Shown: positions 1 to 10,464 of the stretch, one piece after another
Numbering within the stretch: position 1 is the stretch's first letter
Layout: each line of letters opens with the position of its first letter
From: Fomitopsis serialis
Lineage: Eukaryota; Basidiomycota; Agaricomycetes; Polyporales; Fomitopsidaceae
Assembly: GCF_022376445.1 (NCBI RefSeq)
Contig: NW_025955131.1
Span: forward strand, 20,118-84,117
Length of the DNA: 64,000 nucleotides
Direction of reading: 5' to 3'
Position numbers and translations under genes: made by a program
The notes under the pieces: model-generated
Seen by the model: only the letters and a program-made list of their open reading frames with translations
The model's database searches: none
Told to the model about the DNA's origin: nothing

Positions 1-1623
1 ATATATAATGATATATTAAAATGAAGGTGTTGAATTTTGGGCTGAAAGTTGGTATATGGGTAGCTCTATACTAGTACAGTACTGACACAAAAAATGGGAC
101 AAAATGGCAGACTGGGTTTTGAGCTATAAGCATACCAATTTTGTTGTTTGGCACAGTTCCCTTGTGCAGTACCTGCATAAGTGAACACGGGGGGGAGATT
201 GTTCATAGAAACATGCTCCATTTCACTGTAGGATGCATGGTGTAAAAGGGCTTGGCCATAGGATGAGCAGTTGTTGCTGTAGGGTGGCCAAAACACAAGG
301 GGGAACATGTTCCGCCATACCACAAGGACTAACATTTAGCTCTTGGCAACATCTTGACAAGATATATATATCTTCAATGTCTTGAGGTTTTGGGTGGTTT
401 TCCCTGATGCACCAGCTGCTCCCATACTTGCTGGGGAGAGGGCCATGGCTGGCAGTATGATCCCATTGGTTTAGACACATTGAGGTGTGAAGAATTCATT
501 ATTGCCCATTTTCACTGTCTAGTTGCTGCCTGACAGCCCAAATACTCTATGCATCCTGGTTATCTACATTGTTGATGTCAGTGCTCCATCATGAGCAATA
601 TTACAATTGAGCAAGTAAGCCACTGTGTGTTGTGTGTCATTGCTATATTCATAGGAAACTGTCTGTGAAGAGCACAAACTTACACTGAGACTTGCACATG
701 GAATCATTATTGCCTTTGCTCAGTATTCCAGTAATGCCTACTCAATGGTCATGGTATCCAGTCATAAGTCCCATGAACACAAAGGTTTTCAACCTTTGTG
801 AGATAACTTTTGGTTTCATCTGCTGGCTGACACTTACTTCTTTTGTATGCATGCATGGTTCACCACCATATTGCTCTTGTTCAACCACCCTCTCAAAATA
901 TACAGAAGCACCCAATAGGAGAATGTGAGTGCTTGGGATTATCATAGACATCACTACACCATGTACATGGACTAAAACATGTGAAAAGAGGGTCAAATGG
1001 CTCATTGTGGCTGATTTTGGCTGCAGTGCAGCACCCACTGATTTGTACAGTGTCTGAATCACATATGTATGTCATTACAGACATATGAAACACATCTGAG
1101 GCACAAATAGGCACTTTGACATCTGCAGAGGCACATGTGGATTTTTTTATTTCGCAGTTTCTGGACCAGCCAGCCACTCTAGCTACTCAATAATGATAGT
1201 GTATACTCTCTAAATGAAGGGCTATCAGATCAGTATACTAAGTCCACTCACTATTGTTACTAACTAAGGCTATGGGGCAGCCTATAAGTGTGAGTGCTAG
1301 CAGTGAGCTGCCTGGCTGCCAGTCACATGATATGCTCACCAGTTGCCATATTGGGTGCCACTGGAAGTGTTTCTTTGGCCCTCACCCCAGGACAAAGCAC
1401 TGAGCCACAGCATTTGTTTGGTGGTGTTGGTGCAAGTCGCGTCATCTGGGAGTCTGAAAATTTTGAACTCCGCTAACTGACCATAACAAATGTTAACTAT
1501 ACATGGTAAGCTGGGGGCAAATGACTGTACCTGTGGGAAAAACCTGCCGCATTGGGTGCCACTGGAAGCGTTTCAGGCCTGTCCATCATAAGAACGATAC
1601 CTTCGTACCTCAGGGATCATAAT
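1..1623. repeat. Left arm of a giant inverted repeat
   Basis: This arm is the reverse complement of 2606-4228 (paired positions sum to 4229). All open frames in it recur at mirrored coordinates with the same translation, and both ends match base by base when written out. Symmetry stops sharply at 1623/1624. The left end is cut by the window, so the arm may be longer. The inner end carries the terminal sequence shared by the inverted-repeat elements of this region, ending in CAGGGATCAT. It is probably the end of an element lying mostly outside the window. Confidence 0.93.
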
Positions 1624-2605
1624 GACATGTGCAAGTCTTAGTTTACAGTCTGTGCTCTTTCAAACAGACAGTTCCTAATGAATATAGCAACCTATACAAG
1701 AGGCACAACACATGGTGGGTTACTTCATCGGAAAGCTGCTCATGGTTGAGCATTATAATCTAACAACCACATAGATAATCAGGCTATGTGGGATATTTGG
1801 GCGAAAGAATGAATTTCTACACAAACCAACATGTATCTATGCCAATGGGATTGTACTGCCAGCCATGACCCCCTCCCCAGCAATTGAATATGCTAGCATC
1901 AATGTCTATGATACTTTCCAGGCCACAAAGTGTCAGAATTTGAGTGAGGTATTCAGTCCAGGAGACCAAACCTCTGCTTACTAAAAATGGACATCATCAC
2001 ACAGGATGATCTTTCATGCATCAAGATGTTGGTGTATTGGTTTCATACCATTTACAGGCAATGAAAACATGTATAGAAACACAGCCCAATTTATTTTATG
2101 GCTGCAGAAGGGGTGGCAGCTGAACAAGGGGTGTCCAACACTCTAGTGCCCGATATTGACCCCCCCCTAGACAACCCCCCTGCAGGTTTCTGGGGTCCCA
2201 ATATTACAGGGAATTGCACTGTTCTGAGCACTGTCCTTTGAAGTCCACTTGTCCGGGCACTCTGCACCATGCAAAGTTGTGTAGTCACATCTCAGCATAT
2301 ATAGGATACCCCCAAACAGATATCTTAGGTACAGGGTGCATGTGTGCAAAGATATATGGATCATGACTGTATTTGGTAGTGCATGTGCATATGTAATAAA
2401 CACATATGTCATCGCATTTTGTAAGACACGTCGGTGTGGCTGTTGAACGACAACACGACAACATGACTGGTGCACACACTTCCACATATACTGTGCCTCT
2501 CTGTCTGCGAGATATGTACCATGCTGCAAGACTATCCCTCTGATGACTTGTACCCACCACCAACTCCCATTCACTACCGCGACTGTCTCCGAAAACTTGC
2601 GTGCA
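1624..2605. other. Spacer of the inverted repeat, holding a diverged copy of arm sequence
   Basis: These 982 bases separate the two arms and contain no gene I can support. The first part (about 1630-1890) is clearly related to 3530-3800 of the right arm but diverged by substitutions and indels. It shares the segments around 'gacagttcctaatgaata' and 'ccagccatgaccccctcccc'. The spacer is therefore an older copy of the same repeat family and not unique host DNA. The rest is AT-rich with short chance frames only. Confidence 0.7.
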
Positions 2606-4228
2606 ATTATGATCCCTGAGGTACGAAGGTATCGTTCTTATGATGGACAGGCCTGAAACGCTTCCAGTGGCACCCAATGCGGCAGGTTTTTCCCACAGGT
2701 ACAGTCATTTGCCCCCAGCTTACCATGTATAGTTAACATTTGTTATGGTCAGTTAGCGGAGTTCAAAATTTTCAGACTCCCAGATGACGCGACTTGCACC
2801 AACACCACCAAACAAATGCTGTGGCTCAGTGCTTTGTCCTGGGGTGAGGGCCAAAGAAACACTTCCAGTGGCACCCAATATGGCAACTGGTGAGCATATC
2901 ATGTGACTGGCAGCCAGGCAGCTCACTGCTAGCACTCACACTTATAGGCTGCCCCATAGCCTTAGTTAGTAACAATAGTGAGTGGACTTAGTATACTGAT
3001 CTGATAGCCCTTCATTTAGAGAGTATACACTATCATTATTGAGTAGCTAGAGTGGCTGGCTGGTCCAGAAACTGCGAAATAAAAAAATCCACATGTGCCT
3101 CTGCAGATGTCAAAGTGCCTATTTGTGCCTCAGATGTGTTTCATATGTCTGTAATGACATACATATGTGATTCAGACACTGTACAAATCAGTGGGTGCTG
3201 CACTGCAGCCAAAATCAGCCACAATGAGCCATTTGACCCTCTTTTCACATGTTTTAGTCCATGTACATGGTGTAGTGATGTCTATGATAATCCCAAGCAC
3301 TCACATTCTCCTATTGGGTGCTTCTGTATATTTTGAGAGGGTGGTTGAACAAGAGCAATATGGTGGTGAACCATGCATGCATACAAAAGAAGTAAGTGTC
3401 AGCCAGCAGATGAAACCAAAAGTTATCTCACAAAGGTTGAAAACCTTTGTGTTCATGGGACTTATGACTGGATACCATGACCATTGAGTAGGCATTACTG
3501 GAATACTGAGCAAAGGCAATAATGATTCCATGTGCAAGTCTCAGTGTAAGTTTGTGCTCTTCACAGACAGTTTCCTATGAATATAGCAATGACACACAAC
3601 ACACAGTGGCTTACTTGCTCAATTGTAATATTGCTCATGATGGAGCACTGACATCAACAATGTAGATAACCAGGATGCATAGAGTATTTGGGCTGTCAGG
3701 CAGCAACTAGACAGTGAAAATGGGCAATAATGAATTCTTCACACCTCAATGTGTCTAAACCAATGGGATCATACTGCCAGCCATGGCCCTCTCCCCAGCA
3801 AGTATGGGAGCAGCTGGTGCATCAGGGAAAACCACCCAAAACCTCAAGACATTGAAGATATATATATCTTGTCAAGATGTTGCCAAGAGCTAAATGTTAG
3901 TCCTTGTGGTATGGCGGAACATGTTCCCCCTTGTGTTTTGGCCACCCTACAGCAACAACTGCTCATCCTATGGCCAAGCCCTTTTACACCATGCATCCTA
4001 CAGTGAAATGGAGCATGTTTCTATGAACAATCTCCCCCCCGTGTTCACTTATGCAGGTACTGCACAAGGGAACTGTGCCAAACAACAAAATTGGTATGCT
4101 TATAGCTCAAAACCCAGTCTGCCATTTTGTCCCATTTTTTGTGTCAGTACTGTACTAGTATAGAGCTACCCATATACCAACTTTCAGCCCAAAATTCAAC
4201 ACCTTCATTTTAATATATCATTATATAT
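2606..4228. repeat. Right arm of the giant inverted repeat
   Basis: Mirror copy of 1-1623. Its first 0.7 kb or so is also the left terminal repeat of the element at 2606-7551. The arm continues past that into the element's unique interior and ends inside an open frame (4210-4650), so the arm boundary does not coincide with an element boundary. Confidence 0.93.
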
Positions 4229-4650
4229 TGCCCTATCAAGGCCTGGACTTCCAGTATGGAGAACCCAGTGAGCTCCTTGTCGATGGCAGGGCGGCAATGG
4301 GCAAACCACCATGCCAACAAAGTCTTGATGTAGTGCCTACTTTCCAGCATGCTGTGACCCACACTGCCCACCTCATCCAGCAGAACACTGTTGATTGCAA
4401 GGAGTTTGTCCTCTGCCAAGGTGTTGCCACTGAGCATAAGATTGATCACTGCATTCAGCTGTGCCCCTGAGTGGGCTGGCAGCAGGGTGTTGACAGGCCC
4501 CAAGAGATTAAGGGGAGCAGGAAGGGGAGCAGGAGGTGGGATGGCTACGGTAGCCGTTCTAGAGACAGCAACCCCAGGGACTGCATTGGTGGCCACTGTC
4601 ACCATGGCCTGGGTTCCCACCAAGGTGATTGATACAATGACTTGAGGCAT
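4210..4650 (-). CDS. Uncharacterised protein piece running into the inverted repeat
   Basis: An open frame of 146 codons starts at an ATG at 4650. The N-terminus is hydrophobic and Ala/Val/Thr-rich, followed by a proline-rich stretch (residues about 38-50) and a helical part with a WWFAHCRP segment. The last residues are read from inverted-repeat sequence beyond 4228, so the natural C-terminus may be lost or spliced away. I do not recognise a family. It lies inside the element at 2606-7551 and may belong to the same gene as the frame at 5698-6024, but I could not join them. Confidence 0.35.
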   Translation of the reverse strand: MPQVIVSITLVGTQAMVTVATNAVPGVAVSRTATVAIPPPAPLPAPLNLLGPVNTLLPAHSGAQLNAVINLMLSGNTLAEDKLLAINSVLLDEVGSVGHSMLESRHYIKTLLAWWFAHCRPAIDKELTGFSILEVQALIGQYIMIY

Positions 4651-5697
4651 CCTGGCAGGTGTGAGTGAAGTCCAGTACCTCAGCAGGTAAGCTGTATGTG
4701 TACATCAATAGCCCCGCCGTGACGTGTGCCAGCATTCAATGTTCATCCCAGATGTCTCAGTGTGGTGAGGAGCATCAAGGTGCCCTACTGATGTTTTTCA
4801 AATCTCCAAAGTAAATTTAGTTAGCCTCTACACTGGTGACTGCTGCACAGTAGGAAATGACCTCCAACATATGTTATGTTCAGTCAAAGGCTTGCAGTCT
4901 AGATCAGTTCTTTCCAGAATGTCTGCCCACCAAAGGTATTCGTGGTACTCATACAGAAGGCTTCTCGTGAAAGGATGCCCACATCTTCCTGCGTTCTAGC
5001 TGAATCAAGAGACTGGGTGCCCAAGAAGTTGAGCAACTCACCTGGAAGTCCTTATGGAACATGCTCTGAGGCAGCATGGGCCCCCGTGAGCTGTGCCTGG
5101 ATGGATGCTGAAGCACACGACACCTCTTCACTCTCACTGGAGTTGTATGGCATCAGCAAAGCCTCCATTTGTCTGACAGGCCCTTATACACCTATAAGCA
5201 ATGGGATTGCTGATTTTAGTCAAGGCCTATGGTCTTGAGACTTTTCACAGGCATAGATGCCCCCAGGGGGGCCCATGGCCAAAAAAGCTGAGACATTGGT
5301 GGTACCGTCCTTGAGCACACCACCACTGAACTTGGGGCCCTAAACCCACCTTAAGCCAAAGCCATTGCAGAATTAGTAGTCTGACGGGTTCACCTTCATC
5401 TGCTGCATTGACCAGGCCTGCAACAACCCCAGATGCCTTCCCATAACACCAGCTACAAACACCGTAGGCAGGATTTGCTCTCCAGATCCAACAAAGAGTA
5501 AGCTTCCCTTTGGCTCACATGAGACATGCTGATGTCCATGAACACTGTTCCAATAGGCACAAGGGGGATCTGTTGGTGCATCTTGGACACCATTTTGGAT
5601 GGACCAAGCATGCCTTCTGCAACATCAACTTGCTGGGGAGAGGGCCATGACTGGCAGTACGATCCCTTCGGTACTATAGCACGTGCTTGTTTACAAT

Positions 5698-6024
5698 TTA
5701 GGCAACCTTGACATAGAGACCTATTGTCATATGTCTGTTCCCTGCACTGCACAGTTGCAAGCCACCACTTGCAGTCAGGATACCTTCATCAGTGCAATTC
5801 TGTCCTGTCTCTTTGCCATCATTGAACCAGATATGACCATTTGTTGATATTATCCTTGCTGTGAAGTGGAATCCACCAAAGTAAATCACCCCACACAGTC
5901 GGTAAGAGGTGTTACCTAAGGCAGTGTTAATGTCCACCTTTTTCTCTAGCCTAGTGCAATCTGCCCTGTATACATTAAATGCAATAAAGTTGGGTGCTGT
6001 TGTAAGAACTTCTTCATGGATCAT
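5698..6024 (-). CDS. Ubiquitin-specific-protease-like C-terminal (His-box) domain, element-borne
   Basis: An open frame of 108 codons begins with a good ATG. Residues about 41-72 read YRLCGVIYFGG, FHFTARI, then HIWFNDG. This matches the layout of the histidine box of ubiquitin-specific proteases: Y-x-L, a short hydrophobic strand, G, a His-aromatic-Thr-Ala element, then W-x-x-x-D. Only this final subdomain is visible; a catalytic Cys box is not identifiable upstream, so this may be the last exon of a larger gene. Agaricomycete genomes hold many uncharacterised proteins with this motif (recalled from memory). Proteolytic activity is inference. Confidence 0.5.
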   Translation of the reverse strand: MIHEEVLTTAPNFIAFNVYRADCTRLEKKVDINTALGNTSYRLCGVIYFGGFHFTARIISTNGHIWFNDGKETGQNCTDEGILTASGGLQLCSAGNRHMTIGLYVKVA

Positions 6025-6659
6025 AGTTGCATTACAAAAGCGGCATCTGTTGAGCTCGGAATTTATTCCACATTTCTGCGAATTATTCTGAGCTCCATTG
6101 CCCTGTCCAAGTCGTGGAACGTGTCCTGGTGTGTTTTTCTTTATTCTACATGGACGCCATCACTATACCGTGCATACTTAATTTTTTCCGATGTCATTCC
6201 CTTCAGTCTACCATTTTCCATAATGTTTGCATCTTCAGGGATTTGAACCCCTGCACTCATCCGATTTTTCACTGCTTCGTTGATTTCGACTTTGTGGCTG
6301 TTTCTACTGTACAGTTATGGTCGCCTTACGTAACGCACACCATAGACAGTCCGCCTCGTCGAGCTCTAAGTCCCTAAGACTTTACAGAGCTCGACTTAGG
6401 CCTTTGGAATCGCTCTGAGGCGCACTGCAGCCAACATATGGATCTGTTTCTTACTTGATAAATTGCCAAGTTGCTTACCAATATGATCTGAATACTAATG
6501 AGAAGTGTTACTGGTTTGTATCAAAAGTAGCTTGGGAATGGATAGCATTCTCAATAAGCTGGTAGGATGATTGCTGTAGCCCCAGTGAGCTTATATAAGC
6601 CTGCTACTTCACTCTTGGAACTGGTCAGGTACTGGACAACCCTAGAAGATGGTAGTGTA

Positions 6660-7551
6660 AGTACACATTCAGGTATATATTCCTAGACTATGTCTGTGAG
6701 CAGGACAAAGCCAGTGGCTGGATAATCACCATATGGAGTATGTGACCTTCCCAAAGAAGAATCCAACACAAATAGGGGCATATAGGGCTCAGAAAAATGC
6801 AGAACATCCATGAAATATATAGGCACATCAAAGACAAGTGTATGAGTGCTTTGAGCTGCAATGGTCACCATTACATTGTTTGAAAGGGTCATATCATGGC
6901 AAAGGATGCTCAGATTACCCATTATAGTCCTTATTACCTGTATTATAGAGGCTACTGAGTAGTCCACAGTGTCTAAACCACACATATACATGACAGGGTA
7001 CACATAGACCATATTTGGGTCATAATCAAGCACTTTGTATCTTCAGAGGCACATGTGCATTTTTTTGTTTTGCATTTCCTGGCCTAATCAGCCACTGTAT
7101 GCACTCAGTAAAATTCCTCTGTACTCTTTGAATGAAGGGCTATCAGACGAGCTTACTATGTATACTATGATTTGTTACTAGCTGAGACTATATGGGCCCT
7201 ACAGTGTGAGAGCACTTGCAGCATTGAGCCACCAAACTGGCAGTCACATGATATGTTCACCAGTTTCCTTATTGGGGGAACTGCTAAGGTGTTTCATGGG
7301 CCTCATATCCATAACTGAGCGCTTAACCACTGCATTTGTTTGTATCTGCTGGTGCAAGTTGTGTCGTGTGGGAGTCTGAAATTTCAGGCTCAGATAAGCA
7401 ACCTATACTAATGGTTACTTATCTCTGCTTATCGGGGTGGCTGCAAGTCACGTGCACTGTGGGAACAAACTGCCATTCCAGAGGAATTACTAAGGTGTTT
7501 CATGGTGGTCCATCATAAGAACAATACCTTCATACCGCAGGGATCGTAACA
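6660..7551. repeat. Right terminal repeat of the 2606-7551 element
   Basis: This segment is closely matched, in inverted orientation, by 15027-15920. Its last 0.44 kb is matched in direct orientation by 9765-10201. The shared terminal block includes CACATGATATGTT, the pair of GGTGTTTCATG boxes and the final CAGGGATCGTA. These shared ends define one element family with differing interiors. Confidence 0.75.
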
Positions 7552-7654
7552 TAAATAGAGACTCAACAAACTTGACACCCTCCCCACAACAGAGTGCTCT
7601 CACACTTGGTGTCAGGGCTCAGACCATATCTACTCAGTCCCAACTCACTTCTTT

Positions 7655-9865
7655 ATGCATGCCTTACAGCACATTGGTGCTGATCGACACACCACTTTTC
7701 CCAAAGATGAGATGCTGTTGAAATTGAACTCGCTGGTGAATGTCCTTTGCCGGAACCATGAAATTGTGGCGCTAGCTGTCGTGGATGATGGGGTATAAGC
7801 ACATTGTATTCACTCAGGCAATGATTAGAAAAAACACATAGCTCCTCATAACAGCAAATCCTGCCCAAATGGTCTCTGACAAAGTGAAAGGTCTTGAGCC
7901 AAAAGGTGCCAGAAGGGCGCAGAAGAACCAGATCCACATACCTGGTGATGCACTTACTGACCCTCAGGGGCCTCCTTTTCATCCTGGTGCAGGGAATGCA
8001 TCCGTGTTCCCATTGTTGCTGAACACGAGCTTCATGAAATAATAAGAAACTGTGAAGAACATCAACAAATATCTATGGCTGACTATCACACACTGATTAC
8101 TATCACCCAAAATCAGTGAGCTGCTGAATCTACATTTTGCATGACTGTATCTCACCAGGCTTTAGGGTGCTGACGTTCCAAAATCTCATCGGCAACATTT
8201 TTGGGCTCATCAAGTACATTGCAAGGTGCAAGCAAGGATGTGGGGTCAAATTTGTTCTACACCTATGTCTTTGCCATATCTTCACCAAAAATGAAAAGAC
8301 ACTGCAATCAACAAGAGGCTATCAAGGAGGCATACTTCGAAATAACTGATGACACAATCCCCAACCCTGAGTCCTCAGATGAGCCGGAATGGGACACTGG
8401 GCTAGCGACATTGCTCCTTTGTGACACGGAGTCTCTTGGAATTGCACATCCATGCCTCCAGGCAATTGCACACAAGATGATGGACAAAATGGACGAAACC
8501 ATTACAAAGAAAGATGATACCATTACCACAAAAGACGCCTCCATCAGCCTGTACACCAAGGAGATGGCCGTTGAGTTTCACAAATTGATGAAGACGACTG
8601 TCGGGCGTTACTATCAGTGTGTACACCAATGCGCCAATACACAGACAGAATGTGCCAAATCAGAGACAGGAAGCAACATTGAAGCCCTCATGGATTGTGT
8701 GCGGTCACTACACATCACAGCTCTGGCACTGTACGCCATTGTACACACCACTGCTGCGCGCCACTATGCTGCGGCCATTGGCGCCGCAGTGGGACACAAA
8801 TTGATTGGTATCTCCACCCTCTAGCAGACGACATGCTTACTGACCACACACTGCAGTTCACGGCCATTACCAAAATGCTGAGGAAGACGACCTCAGCCTG
8901 GACGAGGCGGAAACACAGGGCTTGCCTGAGATACCACTGTATCAGTGCTTCTGGGAATGGCTTCTGCTCCTGACAGCCAGCGCTGGAGACTTTGTGCGCG
9001 TTCATAAGGCCACCGGCACATTTCCCACCAAGATATTGCTCATGATGATGAAACAGGCAGTCCCCAAGCTCTTACCTTGGGATGACCTTGTGGTACAGAT
9101 CTTAGAAGGTGCACCCGGGGATGAGTGTATGGATTTTACACAGGTAGAGCAGTACCACCAGTTGGTGCGCTTGCTCTACCCGAGGCTGTTCAGTGGAACA
9201 GTCCATGCCGAGGCATACCTTGCTGCCTTGCTGAAACTCAATGAATCACGGGTGAGTAAATACATTTGCCTGAATAGCCTTAATCTTTATGTTTGTCACG
9301 TCAGACTGCTAGTGAGATTCACATCGGGGTCTCAAAGTGCTGCTGCCTGTTCTGCGCGTCCTTTGTTGATGCAATGAACAAGTCAACGGGCTTGACATTT
9401 ATGCTCCAAGATGAGCACAAGCGCATCACAGGCTGTGCAGTACCACCCTTCTCTGAGGACGAAGTGGTCCAGGCGATGATCAGCGAGTACCGCCCGCTAT
9501 TGAGGACCAGAATCCTAGCGAGGCTGACAAGCGAGTGGAGGAAGGAGGAGAACCAGGTGCTGCAAGAGGTACAGGAGAACCAGGTGCTGCAGGAGAAGCA
9601 GGAGAAGCGGGCGTATCCTAGCCTTTCAGTTGACAGCCAGCGTCAGTCTAGCGAGGCGTTGGTTGGGGAAGCTGTAGGCACATACCTCATGATAGTAGTG
9701 GGAAAAAGGCTTGATCAAGGTGTCTGGAAACCCTTCAGGGCTCTCTTCAAAAAGAACGGTAGTAAAATTCCTGTATACTCTCTGAATGAAGGGCTATCAG
9801 ATGAGCATACTATGTATACTATGATTTGTTACTGGCTGAGGCTATATAGGCCCTACAGTGTGTGA
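7655..9865 (+). CDS. Multi-exon gene with a deaminase-like (OTT_1508-type) signature
   Basis: Exon 1 is probably 7655-7792 (46 codons, with FPKDEMLLKLN), followed by a GTATAA donor. Further coding segments are about 7857-8037 and 8291-8824 (coiled-coil rich, MDKMDETITKKDD). The segment 8905-9251 is joined in phase to 9305-9865 by a 53-nt intron (9252-9304). Across that splice lie HAE (9204-9212, in TVHAEAYLAALLK) and then KCCCLFC (CxxC at 9344-9355). This is the H-x-E plus C-x-x-C zinc/proton-shuttle pair of the cytidine-deaminase fold, in the spacing of the fungal OTT_1508-like family. Joins before 8905 need one-base corrections. The last codons run into the repeat at 9765. Substrate and activity are unknown. 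Confidence 0.55.
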
Positions 9866-10201
9866 GCGCTTGGAGCAATGGGCCACCAAGCTGCCAGTCA
9901 CATGATATGTTTACCAGTTTCCTTATTGGGGGAACTGCTAAGGTGTTTCATGGGCCTCATATCCATAACTGAGTGCTTAGCCACTGCATTTGTTTGTATC
10001 TGTTGGTGCAAGTCGCGTTGTCTGGGAGTCTGAAATTTCAGACTCAGATAAGCAATCCCTACTAAAAGTTACTTATCTCTGCTTATCGGGGTGGCTGCAA
10101 GTCACGTGCACTGTGGGAACAAACTGCCATTCCGGAGGAATTGCTAAGGCGTTTCATGGTGGTCCATCATAAGAACGATACCTTCGTACCTCAGGGATCG
10201 T
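9765..10201. repeat. Solo/truncated terminal repeat of the same element family
   Basis: Direct-orientation relative of 7107-7551, starting near the TAAAATTCCT stretch and ending at the shared terminus CAGGGATCGTA. No matching opposite end lies just to its left, so this is a truncated element or the end of a derivative whose body is the deaminase-like gene region. The reading frame of that gene continues into it. Confidence 0.7.
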
Positions 10202-10464
10202 AATAGCGGTGTGAGTGGCGACAATGGAGGTGAAACAGATGATGAGTGGCTGCCCATATCACGCCATCAGTAGCGTAGTCTACACAAAGGAGGGTGCTCT
10301 CACCTGGATACTGTAACAGGATGCACATTTGCAGCCACGAGTGTATGCATTCTGTAGCACAAAGCCCACGTGCTTTCACAATGGGGAAGTAATTTGAAAG
10401 AGCTGAGACGTTACACAAGTGAGCTCATCAGTAGCATTCACAGACAAAGTGAGGCATGCGCAAC

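Larger units (their letters stand above)
2606..7551. mobile_element. DNA element with long terminal inverted repeats, apparently full length
   Basis: The left end (ATGATCCCTGAGGTACGAAG) and the right end (reverse complement TACGATCCCTGCGGTATGAA) are inverted relatives. Similarity continues inward for roughly 0.7-0.9 kb on each side at clearly less than full identity. The shared segments include the AAGCACTC stretch near 3296 and its counterpart near 6850. The interior (about 3.5-6.65 kb) has minus-strand coding pieces, one of them ubiquitin-protease-like. I see no recognisable transposase, so it may be non-autonomous or belong to a family I cannot name. Target duplications are not certain; both ends sit next to short TA/TTA sequences. 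Confidence 0.6.

Noticed and set aside
1..4228. The many frames of 60-135 codons in the inverted repeat
   Set aside because: They appear twice only because the arms are mirror copies, overlap on both strands, and have no motif or splice signals.
6225..6345. tRNA-like B box (GGTTCAAATCC) on the minus strand
   Set aside because: The T-stem has mismatches, no matching 5' acceptor half (GCATCTT) or A box lies at the right distance, so I do not call a tRNA.
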